From Paraburkholderia sartisoli (GTDB lineage Bacteria; Pseudomonadota; Gammaproteobacteria; Burkholderiales; Burkholderiaceae), in contig NZ_FNRQ01000009.1 of NCBI RefSeq assembly GCF_900107685.1, positions 62,001-126,000 on the forward strand: a stretch of DNA of 64,000 nt. The letters are read 5' to 3'. A model generated the notes under the pieces. The model was not told the DNA's origin and ran no database searches. It saw only the letters and a list, made by a program, of their open reading frames with translations. Below are positions 9,018-18,329 of the stretch, piece after piece; positions within the stretch are counted from its first letter, which is position 1; each line of letters begins with the position of its first letter. A program made the translations under genes and the position numbers.

Positions 9018-9049
9018 AGAGCGACCCTCGAAGAGGCAAGGGCCGCTCT
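9018..9049 (-). terminator. Hairpin between flp and cpaA
   Basis: On the minus strand an 11-bp stem (AGAGCGGCCCT pairing with AGGGTCGCTCT, one G-U pair) encloses a 10-base loop. It lies in the 114-bp gap between the flp stop and cpaA. No T-tract follows, so full termination is doubtful. It may stabilise the flp message or let only part of transcription through, giving much more pilin than machinery. Confidence 0.5.
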
Positions 9050-9095
9050 TCGCTCAATCTATTGCCCCTGGGAGGGCAACCCAGCCCTGTGGTTA

Positions 9096-9287
9096 TCAAC
9101 CAGCAGCATTAGCGTTCGTGAGTTTGGTTCCAATCGTGGTAAAGGTATCGTTAAGCTGCGTGCCGATCACTCCAACTGCTGCGATGATCGCCACCGAAAT
9201 CAACGCAGCCAGCAGGCCATATTCAATCGCCGTCACACCATCTTCTTCACGGGCGAAGTCACGGATCAGGTTGAGAGTGTTTTTCAT
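9096..9287 (-). CDS. flp: Flp/Fap-type major pilin
   Basis: A 63-residue class IVb prepilin. The leader ends at Gly17 in REEDG, followed by VTAIEYGLLAALISVAIIAAVG, with the conserved Glu22-Tyr23 pair of Flp pilins. The mature protein is about 46 residues, as usual for the family. The ATG at 9287 has an AAGGAG ribosome binding site; longer upstream readings lack one. It is the first gene of the Tad operon and is expected to be the polymerised pilus subunit. Confidence 0.95.
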   Translation of the reverse strand: MKNTLNLIRDFAREEDGVTAIEYGLLAALISVAIIAAVGVIGTQLNDTFTTIGTKLTNANAAG

Positions 9288-9831
9288 TTGAAGCTCCTTG
9301 AGAAAGAAGTTTTTAGTACACCAAAACATGCCCGCTGCGGGACCGAGCAATTTTAAAAGGCTGCCGACTGCGCAACCGGAATTGGCCTGGCTCACCGGTT
9401 CGGTACAGGAGCACATCGTTTCGATATCGTGTGCTCCAGCCCTTCCCCCTCCCCAATGCCGTCACTGCGGAAACGTCGATAACCGTTGATGCCAGTGATC
9501 GCTGTTCCCCGCCATCGGCACTACCGTCCTTGAGGGTCGGTTATGTGCCGAAGCTTTCCGGCGCCGCGGAATTGTCACCCCCGTCAGCAGTTCCGCAGCG
9601 CCCGAAACCGCGGCGCCCTGTACTACCCAAGCCAGCGCGCCACCGTTGCGAGACAACTAGCCACAAGCGTGCCAGGCCACGAAGAGGCTTGATGACATTC
9701 AATAATTGGGACGAGCAAAAGACCGGGACGCACCGCCGCCACAAAGAATGTTTCACTTCTGATACCGTTCCGGCGCAATTGACCTGAATTTCCCAAAAAC
9801 GCTTCACCGCTGCGTGAGAGAGATCGTCAAT

Positions 9832-9853
9832 TGCAGGAACACGTGTTCCTGCA
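9832..9853. promoter_or_regulatory. Perfect 22-bp palindrome upstream of flp
   Basis: Each half is TGCAGGAACAC, and the whole is perfectly self-complementary. About 20 bp further on is an imperfect relative, GAACA-CATCA-TGTTC (9875-9888), so GAACA/TGTTC half-sites occur twice. The pair lies about 550 bp upstream of the flp start and 1.5 kb before the sigma-54 regulator. It looks like a dimeric regulator binding site; the regulator is unknown. Confidence 0.5.
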
Positions 9854-10268
9854 CGGGGGCGCGACACGTCTGCGAACACATCATGTTCCCCTTGCTGGCT
9901 GGGTGATTGTTTGCAGGTAAAAAACAATCTAAACCCGCGCCAGCTCAGGTAAAAAGCCCCATTTCCCGGGGTGAAACAAGGCGTATCGCAAGTATCTTTT
10001 ACTTGTACGCACGATTTGCGCCCGATGACAACGACGCATGGTTTGATCAGGAGAAGTACGGATATCGCGCTGTGGAGGCCCGGGAACGGGTCTTCCCACA
10101 TCGTTGCGTCACAATTGGTTACACAACCGATACAGTTGTTACATTTCCCGGTCGCACGATTTTTCGCGATCCTGGGACTTAAGTTCATTTCACTCAAGCA
10201 GTTGGATTGTGGAGTCTCCGGTGAATGAAGCCATCGAGCCTCCCGTGTTTGACCGGACAGAGTGAGCG

Positions 10269-10303
10269 TGCTCCCCGGAAAACGAGTCCCTCACCGGGGA
10301 GCA
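10269..10303. repeat. 10-bp perfect inverted repeat (hairpin)
   Basis: TGCTCCCCGG (10269-10278) is repeated inverted as CCGGGGAGCA (10294-10303) around a 15-base loop. No T-tract follows on either strand. It could be an RNA hairpin of an unannotated transcript or a protein binding site. Confidence 0.45.
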
Positions 10304-10882
10304 ATCTCATGCATGGAGAAAGCGCGATGGCGGGTCAGGTGAGGCGCGCGCAATACACGCTGGAAGCTGTGAGGCCGGTCAAGGCACGCCAGCAACGGCT
10401 GGCGCCTTGGGTGCGGTGGAACAGGCGGTAACCAGGTAAAGGCCGGCCGGGAAGGCATGTTGGCGGGAGCAGGCGCGAAGCCTGTGAGCCTGGAACAGAT
10501 GGAATTGGCGCGGCTTCCGAGCCAGGTCACGCCACGTCGAACCTGTCTCCCGGTGAAATGATTCGTCGCGCCGTGCGTGCGAAAAAGCTGTCGCAAAGTT
10601 GAGATCGTCTACGAGGTTCGAACGAAGCGTGCATTCGATCGTGAAACGCGAACGTTCACGGTTCAGGTTGTACTGCGCGGTCGTTAGAAGTCCACTGAAC
10701 CATCCCGATGCACCTTCGCACGCGGAGCCAGGAGGCGCATGCAGGCTTGCTCTGCGTCACGTTCCCTGATTCGGACGATACGGCGCGGCGCGACCTGCGC
10801 CCTGTGTAGCAGGGTTGCGACGCAGCCCGAAGGGAAGCGCACGTGTCGCTCGTGACAATCAGAGCTACCCATGACGTTATGA

Positions 10883-10907
10883 TTCCTGTCTTCCATGAAG
10901 GCAGGAA
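10883..10907. repeat. 11-bp inverted repeat with 3-base loop
   Basis: TTCCTGTCTTC pairs with GAAGGCAGGAA around the loop CAT, with one mismatch that can form a G-U pair on one strand. It may be a terminator-like hairpin of an unannotated transcript. It also covers the start of a 70-codon minus-strand frame that I do not believe is a gene. Confidence 0.4.
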
Positions 10908-11348
10908 CCCGAATCAGTTAGTGACGGTAAAAAACCACATCCCCGGCGACCCAATTGCACCCCAAAAAGCTTGAGTCGGATTTATTTCTATGGCAATTCA
11001 AGATCGTTTGATCTATGTTCACAGTCATGCGCCAAACATAGAGCGCATTCAAAATGCAGAAAACAGCAGGTCAGCGTATGACGGGGGTATCGAGATGACA
11101 TTTAACCATCCGCACAGGCGCACGTATCGCTGCGCCGTCCAGTTCCAGTGCGCCCGGTTCCCGGGCCAGTTTGTCTGAACAAAACACTCGTGCGCCGCAT
11201 CAAGACGGCCGCGCGAACACGTCGATCAAAACTGTGAAATCGGAATCCGCCGACTGCAGACCAGCAGTCTGAAAGGGGTTTCGATGCGACCCGCGCGCAA
11301 AACCGGCAGTCACTAACCGGTGCGCGTGAGTCCAGGACCGGGGGCATC

Positions 11349-12800
11349 ATGGATACGATCTGTACGTCAGACGTCGCATCGCGCGTTGCGCTGTGCGTTT
11401 TACCTTCAGGCGACGAGCGCATCGTCCGCTTCCTTGAAGAAGCGGGATGGCAGGTTGCGCACACAACATCTATTGCCGAAGCCGAACATTTGCTCGATTG
11501 CTGCGGGATCTCGGTCGGCCTCGTGGAAATACCGAAGGACTGCGCGCCCCGGCATCTGCGCGCGCTCGAATCATGTATGGAGCGCACCCATACGACCTGG
11601 ATCGCGGCGGTCTGGCCGGGCCAGACCGATGACGAATCGCTGCGCCGCTTCATCCTCGACTACTGTTTCGACTTCGTCACGATGCCGTGTGTCGACGAGC
11701 GCCTGACTTTCGCGCTCGGCCATGCTCACGGGCTGTCGTCGCTGCGCTCGCGCGTCGCCACGCCGCAGCAACTGACGCTCGGGCAGCACGAAATGATCGG
11801 TCAATGCGATGCGATGCTCCAGCTCTATCGAGGCATAGACAAATGCGCGCACAACGATGCACCCGTTTTCATCGCGGGTGCGTCGGGCACCGGCAAGGAA
11901 CTGACCGCACGCGCCATCCATGAACGCTCGACGCGCGCGAACAGCGGATACGTCGCGATCAATTGCGCGGCCGTGCCGCCCACCCTTCTCCAGTCCGAAC
12001 TGTTCGGCTACGAACGCGGCGCGTTTACCGGAGCCGCGCAACGCAAGACCGGCCGCATCGAGGCGGCCCATGGCGGCACGCTCTTTCTGGACGAAATCGG
12101 CGACATGCCGATCGAATGTCAGGCCGTGCTGCTGCGTTTTCTGCAGGAAGGCACGATCGAGCGCCTTGGCGGTACGGGATCGATCAAGGTCGACGTGCGC
12201 GTGATTTCCGCCACCCACGTGAATCTCGAAGCGGCTGTGGAAGCCGGCCGGTTCCGCGCCGACCTGTATCACCGTTTATGTGTGCTGAAACTCAGCGAGC
12301 CGCCGCTTTGCGAGCGCGGCGAGGACCTCAAGCTGCTCGCCAACTACGCGCTCAACATGTTTCGCCGCGACAACTCGCGCAAGCTGCGCGGCTTTACCTC
12401 AGACGCGATCACGGCGATCTGCAGCTATACGTGGCCCGGCAACGTACGCGAACTGTTCAACTGCGTGCGGCGTGCCGTGGTGATGGCGGAAGGTCGTTTC
12501 ATCACGGCGGCGGATCTGGGCCTGCCGGTCGATCCGGAAAACGCGCGGCGCACCTTGTCGGAGATTCGCGCGGAAGCCGAGCGCGCAGCGGTCCAGCAGG
12601 CGCTGCGCAGACACGGCTATAACCTGTCCGGTGCAGCCGAAGAACTGGGCATTTCGCGCGCCACGCTGTACCGCTTGATGAACGCGGTCGGCCTGCGACC
12701 GGAACCCGGGCAGATGCGCATGCTCCGCGTGTCGAGCACAACAGACAAGGCGCCAGCGAACGGCGATCGCACCCAGGTCGCCACCGCCGCGGAGGCTTGA
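11349..12800 (+). CDS. Sigma-54-dependent enhancer-binding regulator (VpsR/FleQ-like)
   Basis: A 483-residue protein with three parts: a receiver-like N-terminal domain (1-130) without a clear phosphorylatable aspartate site, a sigma-54 AAA+ domain (about 150-380) and a Fis-type helix-turn-helix near the C-terminus ([19 protein letters not shown], about 440-458). The AAA+ domain has Walker A GASGTGKE (177-184), the sigma-54 contact loop GAFTGA (224-229) and Walker [11 protein letters not shown] (243-252). The degenerate receiver domain resembles the VpsR family, some members of which respond to cyclic di-GMP. It is divergent from the Tad operon across 2 kb, so control of pilus genes is plausible but inferred. 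Confidence 0.88.
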   Translation: MDTICTSDVASRVALCVLPSGDERIVRFLEEAGWQVAHTTSIAEAEHLLDCCGISVGLVEIPKDCAPRHLRALESCMERTHTTWIAAVWPGQTDDESLRRFILDYCFDFVTMPCVDERLTFALGHAHGLSSLRSRVATPQQLTLGQHEMIGQCDAMLQLYRGIDKCAHNDAPVFIAGASGTGKELTARAIHERSTRANSGYVAINCAAVPPTLLQSELFGYERGAFTGAAQRKTGRIEAAHGGTLFLDEIGDMPIECQAVLLRFLQEGTIERLGGTGSIKVDVRVISATHVNLEAAVEAGRFRADLYHRLCVLKLSEPPLCERGEDLKLLANYALNMFRRDNSRKLRGFTSDAITAICSYTWPGNVRELFNCVRRAVVMAEGRFITAADLGLPVDPENARRTLSEIRAEAERAAVQQALRRHGYNLSGAAEELGISRATLYRLMNAVGLRPEPGQMRMLRVSSTTDKAPANGDRTQVATAAEA

Positions 12801-12828
12801 GCGCGCGTCTGCCCTTAACCGTTGCTCG

Positions 12829-13806
12829 CTAGATGACGGGCTGCGCGCTGTTCATTTCGGCGCGCAGCCTTTTAGCCGCTTCCCGCACTGCCGCTGCGAC
12901 GCCGGGATCGAAGGTCCAGTGCCCGGCCGCATCGACGATCAGGAGGTTCGCGCGCGGCCATGCGTCGGCCAGCGCTTTCGCCTGATCGGCGGGACACACC
13001 ATGTCGAAACGGCCATGCACGATCTGACACGGCAGGTGCGCAAAACGCGGCACGGCGGGTAGCAATGCGGGCGGCGGCAGTTCGTCGGCCATGTAGTGGC
13101 GCTCGAGCAGCGCCATCGCGATCGCCGCGCGCGAGGATTCCTCCTCCGTGCGCGCGTCGCTCTCTTCGGCCTGAGTGTCGTGATTCACGCGCGACAACGT
13201 CGCCTCATAATCACGCCACGCGCGCGCAAGTGTGGTACTGGCCGCGTCGAAACGTGAAAGCGGTACGCCGCTGAATTCAAGCACCTCGCGTGCGCAGGCA
13301 GGCCTTCGGCCGGCTGCCTGTTCGATCGCATCGAGGAATCTCGCATGCACATCCGGATACACACGGCGGACGTCCCACAGGAACCAGTCGGTATCTTCGC
13401 TGCGCGCGAGATAGATGCCGCGCAGCAAAAACCCGAGGCAGCGCGATGGATGCGCCGCCGCGTACGCCAGCGCAAGCGTCGTGCCCCACGATCCGCCGAA
13501 TACGGCCCATTGCCCGATGCCAAGGTGCTCGCGCAACGCTTCGATATCGCCGACGAGATCCGCAAGACCATTGTTGCGCAGCTCGCCAAACGGCGTCGAC
13601 TTCCCACACCCGCGCTGGTCGAAAAGAACGATGCGCCACTGCTGTGCGTCGAGCAGGTCGGCCCATTGCGGATTCATCGCACCGCCGGGTCCGCCGTGCA
13701 GGATCACGATGGCGGGTGCCTGCGCGTTACCCTGGCTTCGCCAGTAGATCGTGTGTCCATTGCCGACGTCGAGCATGCCGTCTTCAAAGCGTTCTTCCGT
13801 TTCCAT
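12829..13806 (-). CDS. pip: Prolyl aminopeptidase (proline iminopeptidase)
   Basis: A 325-residue alpha/beta-hydrolase of peptidase family S33, which removes N-terminal proline from peptides in the cytoplasm. The oxyanion motif HGGPGG (37-42), the DQRGCGKS motif (63-70) and the nucleophile elbow GGSWGTT with Ser106 are typical of the family. The catalytic Asp is in GRFDMVCP (about 271) and the His in AAGHWTFD (about 298). The length matches the usual 310-325 residues. It converges with the sigma-54 regulator, and its last codons contain the regulator's apparent terminator. Confidence 0.93.
   Translation of the reverse strand: METEERFEDGMLDVGNGHTIYWRSQGNAQAPAIVILHGGPGGAMNPQWADLLDAQQWRIVLFDQRGCGKSTPFGELRNNGLADLVGDIEALREHLGIGQWAVFGGSWGTTLALAYAAAHPSRCLGFLLRGIYLARSEDTDWFLWDVRRVYPDVHARFLDAIEQAAGRRPACAREVLEFSGVPLSRFDAASTTLARAWRDYEATLSRVNHDTQAEESDARTEEESSRAAIAMALLERHYMADELPPPALLPAVPRFAHLPCQIVHGRFDMVCPADQAKALADAWPRANLLIVDAAGHWTFDPGVAAAVREAAKRLRAEMNSAQPVI
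12839..12873 (+). terminator. Intrinsic terminator of the sigma-54 regulator gene
   Basis: A perfect 10-bp stem (GGCTGCGCGC / GCGCGCAGCC) with an 11-base loop is followed by TTTT on the plus strand, 40 bases after the regulator stop. It lies within the 3' end of pip, read in antisense. Confidence 0.7.
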
Positions 13807-14004
13807 TTTTGACGCGGTTCCCTTGTGAATAGCGTTTAACGATTGGAGATTAGTTCATTTCGCGCGCAACCGCTTCGCGGTCGCCCCGGACAGTTATAGC
13901 GCGGGACGGTGTGCTATATATGAGCGTCAACGGGTGGCCACGCCGATCGTACTGCACGACGCATCGTCACAAGACAAACAGAAATTTCAGGTTCTGGAGC
14001 ATTC

Positions 14005-14628
14005 ATGGCTGGCGCAGGTCTCTTTCTTACTGCCGCGGGCGTCGGGCTCGCCGTCGCGGCGCCCGTCGGTCCGATGGGCATGTTGTGCATCCGTCGCACG
14101 CTGACCGAGGGGCCGCGCGCCGGTCTCGCGATCGGTTTCGGCATTGCCAGCGGTGACGCACTCTATGGCCTCGTCGCCGCGCTGGGCATGGTCAGCATCT
14201 CGCAGTTCATGCTCGCCTATGACCGGCCACTGCATCTGATCGCGGGGCTCTTTCTGCTCTACATCGGCGTACGCACGCTCATGCAGAAACCGGTTGTCGA
14301 AACAACCATCTCCGGTGCGGCGCTCTCCGACGGCGCCGCGCGCGCCTACGCAAGCTCGCTGCTCCTCACCCTGACGAACCCGCAGACCATCATCATGTTC
14401 GCCGCCCTCTTCGCGACGCTTGCGCCGCGTGGACCGTTTTCGACGGGCGTCGCGCTGACGACCGTGTCCGGCGTATTCTGCGGATCGGTTGCGTGGTGGT
14501 GTTTTCTGGTCGCGGCGGTTTCGGGCGCACGCCACGCGCTCGGTAGCCGGACGCGCCATCTGATCGATCGCATGGCCGGACTCGCGCTTGCCGCGTTCGG
14601 CGTGGCCGAAATCCGTCGCGCGGTATGA
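14005..14628 (+). CDS. LysE-family amino acid exporter
   Basis: A 207-residue inner-membrane protein with about six hydrophobic helices. The N-terminal AGAGLFLTAAGVGLAVAAPVGPMGMLCIRRTL contains the APVGPMG motif typical of LysE/RhtB transporters, and SLLLTLTNPQTIIMF is the family's conserved NP-containing helix. The substrate cannot be inferred. A GGAG ribosome binding site precedes the ATG. It converges with the marC-like gene. Confidence 0.88.
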   Translation: MAGAGLFLTAAGVGLAVAAPVGPMGMLCIRRTLTEGPRAGLAIGFGIASGDALYGLVAALGMVSISQFMLAYDRPLHLIAGLFLLYIGVRTLMQKPVVETTISGAALSDGAARAYASSLLLTLTNPQTIIMFAALFATLAPRGPFSTGVALTTVSGVFCGSVAWWCFLVAAVSGARHALGSRTRHLIDRMAGLALAAFGVAEIRRAV

Positions 14629-14797
14629 GCCGCGCTTCTGAACGAATACCGCTCGATTACGGATCGGCCACGGTCACCCGATCGCGCCTGACATTAGGGT
14701 AATTGCGGATCAGGCCGTTGCGCATGAAGCGCCCGCATCCCGGGCAAAGCGGAATGCGGATGGGCGTAACGCGCCATCCTGAGGGCTTGCGCAATCG

Positions 14798-15484
14798 CTA
14801 CGGCGTCGCGCGCAGCTGCGCTATAGGCGTCAGAAATTCACCGAAACCCGTCAACATGATCTGCACGCCGATGCACAGCAGTAAAAAGGAAGAAATACGC
14901 ATCGCGACCTTTGTTCCATCGCTGCCCAGATAGCGGGCAAACAATGTGGCGCGGCTATACGTCAGGTAGATCGCGATGCCGACCAACGCCGTGATCGCAA
15001 GCGATGCAATCGCGGACAAAACAAAATCAGTGAGCTTGTGCGTGCGGTTCGCCGACAGCGCGATTGCCGTGGCAAGCGAACCCGGCCCGGTGGTGAGCGG
15101 CATCGTCAGCGGAAAGAACGCCTTCGACATGGCATTGTCGCCGTCCACATTGCGCGCCGCCGAAGCAGCGGGACGCACGTCCGGCGCATTGAGCATCTGC
15201 CAGCCGCTGACGGCCACCGCCAGCCCGCCGCCAATGCGCAAGGCCTGGATCGAGATGCCGAAGAAATGAAGCACCGGCGTGCCCAGAAAAAACGCAACGA
15301 GAAGCACGATGCAGGCATTGATAGCCACTCTCTTGGCCAGCACCGCTCGCTCTTCGTTGCTGAGCGATTCCGTGCGGTCCAGAAACACAAACGCGACGCC
15401 GATCGGATTGATGATGCTGATCAATCCGGTAAAGCCAAACAGGATGTCCGAGATCAGGCTCTCTACCATGGGTGTGCTTCGCAT
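14798..15484 (-). CDS. MarC-family (UPF0056) integral membrane protein
   Basis: About 228 residues with six predicted membrane helices. The family signature IINPIGVAFVFLDRTESLSNEER follows the first helix, and the mid-section FFPLTMPLTTGPGSLATAIAL matches the conserved PLTxGPG region of MarC proteins. Family function is poorly understood and it is not a proven antibiotic exporter. Possible starts are GTG 15496, ATG 15484 and ATG 15469; I chose 15484 for its GGGTGA site. Confidence 0.88.
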   Translation of the reverse strand: MRSTPMVESLISDILFGFTGLISIINPIGVAFVFLDRTESLSNEERAVLAKRVAINACIVLLVAFFLGTPVLHFFGISIQALRIGGGLAVAVSGWQMLNAPDVRPAASAARNVDGDNAMSKAFFPLTMPLTTGPGSLATAIALSANRTHKLTDFVLSAIASLAITALVGIAIYLTYSRATLFARYLGSDGTKVAMRISSFLLLCIGVQIMLTGFGEFLTPIAQLRATP

Positions 15485-15800
15485 CGTAGGGCTCACCCAA
15501 CGTCCGCATCGGCACCGTTGGGCAGCGTGTTGTTATATGACCGGCGCGATTGAAATCGCGGCATATTCGCGTGCCGGTCCGGCGGCGTCATGTTGCCTCT
15601 GCAACCGATGATACTGGAGCGCAAGCCGCAATGGCCGGCTTGCTGCATGCAGGTTATTCCGCTCCACCCTATTATTACAATTTCCATTCAGTTTTTTTGA
15701 AGGTCTTTACGGCGAGGACAGACCAGGCATACAGTCCATTCGACAACACGCCTGAAAACAGAATCCATTGAACGTATCCACCGCGTTGAGGAGCTGTCTT

Positions 15801-16016
15801 ATGCTGTTTCGCCTGCTGGCCGCCCTGCCGTTCATCGGCATCCTGCTTGGAATTCCCTTCGTCAACCGTGTCGAACCGCTCGTGCTGGGCATGCCGTTCG
15901 TGCTTGCGTGGATCGTGTTCTGGGTTGTGGGAGGGGCCGTGATCATGGGGATTATCTATCGCCTCGATCCCGTCAACCGTCAGGTCGCCGACGACACCGC
16001 GGAGGTGCAGCCATGA
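15801..16016 (+). CDS. DUF3311 small membrane protein, permease partner
   Basis: A 71-residue protein with two membrane helices (LLAALPFIGILLGIPFVNR and PFVLAWIVFWVVGGAVIMGIIY). It matches the DUF3311 pattern found directly before sodium:solute symporters of the MctP type. The ATG at 15801 has GAGGAG seven bases upstream; an in-frame start 33 bases earlier has none. Its stop overlaps the start of the symporter gene, so the two are coupled. It probably acts as a small accessory subunit. Confidence 0.85.
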   Translation: MLFRLLAALPFIGILLGIPFVNRVEPLVLGMPFVLAWIVFWVVGGAVIMGIIYRLDPVNRQVADDTAEVQP

Positions 16017-17491
16017 GCAGCGCGCTGATCCTGATCGCCGCCGTCACGCTGTTCGCGCTGTATCTGGGCGTGCGCGCGCGACGCGGGCACGACATGAACC
16101 TCGAACAGTGGACCGTCGGCGGCCGCAGCTTCGGCACCGCGTTCGTGTTCCTGCTGATGGCTGGCGAAATCTACACGACGTTCACGTTTCTTGGCGGCAG
16201 CGGCTTCGCTTACGGTAAAGGCGCGCCGGTCTATTACATCCTCGCGTACGGCACGCTCGCGTACATCCTGTCGTACTGGCTGTTGCCGCCCATCTGGCGC
16301 TATGCCAAGGCGCAACGCCTCGTTTCGCAATCGCACTTCTTCGCCCGCAAATACGACAGCCCCGCGCTCGGCGTGCTGGTGGCGCTGGTGGGTGTCGCCG
16401 CGCTGATTCCATATCTGGTGCTCCAGCTCAAGGGACTGGGCATCATCGTCGCAACCGCATCGTACGGCGTGATTTCCTCGACCGCGGCGATCTGGATCGG
16501 TGCCGTGGTCGTGACCGCTTACGTGATGGTGTCGGGCGTTCGCGGCTCGGCATGGAACTCGGTCGTGAAAGATGTGCTGATTCTCGCGATCGTGCTGTTC
16601 CTCGGTATCTATCTGCCGATCCACTATTACGGCGGACTGAGCAACATGTTCCACGCCATCGATGCCGCGCGCCCGGGTTTCCTGACGTTCCCGGCGAAGG
16701 GGTCCAGCGTGACGTGGTTCCAGTCGACGGTCCTGCTGACGGCGCTCGGCTTCTTTATGTGGCCGCACACGTTCGGCTCGATCTATACCGCGCGCGATGA
16801 ACGGATTTTCCGGCGCAACGCGATGGTTTTACCGCTCTATCAGCTGATCCTGCTGTTCGTGTTCTTCGTCGGCTTTGCTGCCGTGCTGAAGGTGCCGGGC
16901 CTTAAGGGCGGCGATATCGACCTGTCGCTGTTCCGGCTGTCGATCCAGACGTTCGACCCGTGGTTTGTCGGCGTGATCGGCGCAGCGGGCATCCTGACCG
17001 CGCTCGTGCCGGGTTCGATGATTCTCACGAGCGCATCGACGCTGCTTGCCAACGACGTCTATCGCGGTGGACTGCAACGCAACGCGTCCGACGCGGCCGT
17101 CGGCAAGCTGGCGCGCCTGCTCGTGCCGGTGGTCGCGCTCGTCGCGGTCGGCTTCACGCTGCACGGCGGAGACACGATTGTCGCGCTGCTCCTGATGGGC
17201 TACAACTTCGTCACGCAACTGTTCCCGGCGCTGCTGTGCAGTCTTGCAAAGCGCAATCGCGTGACGAAACAGGGTGCGTTCTGCGGGATTCTCGCGGGCG
17301 TCCTCGTGGTTGCACTCACAACGACCCTGCACGTGAGCGTTGCACAGTTGTTCCCGTTCCTGCCCGACACGCTGAAAGACGTGAACATCGGCTTTCTGGC
17401 ACTTGCCGTGAACGTGATCGTGCTTGCGATCGTGAGCGTGGTGACGAAACCGCATGCCGCAACTGAGCCGTCGCACGCACGGCTGCATTAA
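16013..17491 (+). CDS. mctP: Sodium:solute symporter, MctP-like monocarboxylate permease
   Basis: A 492-residue protein with about 13 membrane helices of the SSS family. The N-terminus (DMNLEQWTVGGRSFGTAFVFLLMAGEIYTTFTFLGGSGFAYGKGAPVYY) matches the first helices of SSS permeases. Gene order (DUF3311 then SSS) and length match MctP-type permeases for lactate, pyruvate and similar monocarboxylates. The substrate is inferred from that similarity. The start at 16013 overlaps the DUF3311 stop; longer readings in this frame are shadows of that gene. Confidence 0.85.
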   Translation: MSSALILIAAVTLFALYLGVRARRGHDMNLEQWTVGGRSFGTAFVFLLMAGEIYTTFTFLGGSGFAYGKGAPVYYILAYGTLAYILSYWLLPPIWRYAKAQRLVSQSHFFARKYDSPALGVLVALVGVAALIPYLVLQLKGLGIIVATASYGVISSTAAIWIGAVVVTAYVMVSGVRGSAWNSVVKDVLILAIVLFLGIYLPIHYYGGLSNMFHAIDAARPGFLTFPAKGSSVTWFQSTVLLTALGFFMWPHTFGSIYTARDERIFRRNAMVLPLYQLILLFVFFVGFAAVLKVPGLKGGDIDLSLFRLSIQTFDPWFVGVIGAAGILTALVPGSMILTSASTLLANDVYRGGLQRNASDAAVGKLARLLVPVVALVAVGFTLHGGDTIVALLLMGYNFVTQLFPALLCSLAKRNRVTKQGAFCGILAGVLVVALTTTLHVSVAQLFPFLPDTLKDVNIGFLALAVNVIVLAIVSVVTKPHAATEPSHARLH

Positions 17492-17507
17492 CGCGCCTGA
17501 CCGGCTG

Positions 17508-17543
17508 ACCGCGGCTTCCTGTTCCCGCAAGGGAAGCCGTGGC
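17508..17543. terminator. Bidirectional hairpin between convergent genes
   Basis: CGGCTTCC (17512-17519) pairs with GGAAGCCG (17532-17539), with partly matched flanks and an alternative inner stem TTCCC-GCAA-GGGAA. It occupies the 57-bp gap between the symporter gene and cobM, which converge. Confidence 0.6.
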
Positions 17544-17548
17544 CGGGC

Positions 17549-18304
17549 TTAAAGGTCGCGCTTGAAGGATCGATCGCTCCGCCCTGTGGCGTAAAGCGAC
17601 GAATCGCTGAACGCCGCCGCATCGAGCACGCGTCCGACAAGAATCAGCGCGGTCCGCTCGATCTGCGTACCCTGTACTTTCCCGCAAATATCGTCGAGCG
17701 TTCCGACCACGCGCTCCTCATCGGGCCAGCTCGCCCGATAAACGACCGCGACCGGACAATCCTGGCCATAGTGCGGCACCAGTTCGTCGACGATGCCTGC
17801 GAGATGCAGCACGCCAAGATGAATCGCCATTGTCGCGCGGTGGCGCGCGAGATCGCCGAGCGCCTCGCCTTCAGGCATGCTGGTCTTGCGTGCGTAGCGC
17901 GTCAGGATCAATGTCTGCGACACGTCGGGCAACGTGAGTTCGACGCCAAGCGTCGCCGCGCACGCGGCGGTCGCCGTCACACCGGGCACGATTTCAAAGG
18001 GAATGTTCAACGCGCGCAACCGGCGGATCTGTTCGCCGATCGCGCCAAAGAGCGAAGGATCGCCCGAGTGTACGCGGGCCACGTCCTGCCCCCTGGCGTG
18101 CGCGTCCGCGAGCAACGCGACGATTTCGTCAAGGTTCAGGTCCGCGGTATTCACGACGCATTCAGCCACGTTGCCCGCAAGCACCGCCTCCGGAACCAGC
18201 GACCCCGCGTAAAGAATCACCGGGCAGCGATGCACGAGCTTTAGCCCTTTCACGGTGATCAGTTCAGGATCGCCTGGCCCCGCGCCAATAAAAAATACGG
18301 TCAT
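17549..18304 (-). CDS. cobM: Precorrin-4 C11-methyltransferase
   Basis: A 251-residue SAM-dependent uroporphyrin-III-type methyltransferase. The N-terminal [20 protein letters not shown] is the glycine-rich cofactor loop. VHSGDPSLFGAIGEQ and EIVPGVTATAACAATLGVELT are the conserved CobM/CbiF motifs that set it apart from the C20 and C17 enzymes. It methylates C11 of precorrin-4 to give precorrin-5 in the oxygen-dependent route. It is the last gene of the cobL-cbiD-cobK-cobM unit. Confidence 0.93.
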   Translation of the reverse strand: MTVFFIGAGPGDPELITVKGLKLVHRCPVILYAGSLVPEAVLAGNVAECVVNTADLNLDEIVALLADAHARGQDVARVHSGDPSLFGAIGEQIRRLRALNIPFEIVPGVTATAACAATLGVELTLPDVSQTLILTRYARKTSMPEGEALGDLARHRATMAIHLGVLHLAGIVDELVPHYGQDCPVAVVYRASWPDEERVVGTLDDICGKVQGTQIERTALILVGRVLDAAAFSDSSLYATGRSDRSFKRDL

Positions 18305-18329
18305 CTACGACTCCATCGTTCCATTTTCA

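Larger units (their letters stand above)
9288..11348. other. About 2 kb without a convincing gene
   Basis: No open frame here has a ribosome binding site, a recognisable domain or believable composition; the longest (9541-10197, minus) looks like chance. The stretch holds a perfect 22-bp palindrome (9832-9853), a related repeat GAACA-N5-TGTTC (9875-9888), a 10-bp inverted repeat with a 15-base loop (10269-10303), CGTGAA-N9-TTCACG (10640-10660) and an 11-bp hairpin (10883-10907). It must contain the flp promoter on the left and the promoter of the sigma-54 regulator on the right. It could also encode a small RNA. I could not place a convincing -24/-12 promoter. Confidence 0.6.

Noticed and set aside
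9300-9420. Sigma-54 promoter for flp
   Set aside because: GG and GC dinucleotides near flp do not have the required 10-base spacing; no convincing -24/-12 element was found.
9541-10197. 218-codon minus-strand frame upstream of flp
   Set aside because: No ribosome binding site, composition rich in Cys, Trp and Arg without domain-like pattern, and it covers the palindrome region. Likely chance.
10684-10896. 70-codon minus-strand frame
   Set aside because: The start lies inside a hairpin, there is no ribosome binding site, and no family is recognised.
10990-11178. 62-codon plus-strand frame MAIQDRLIYVHSH
   Set aside because: No ribosome binding site before the ATG and no recognisable domain, though composition is not absurd.
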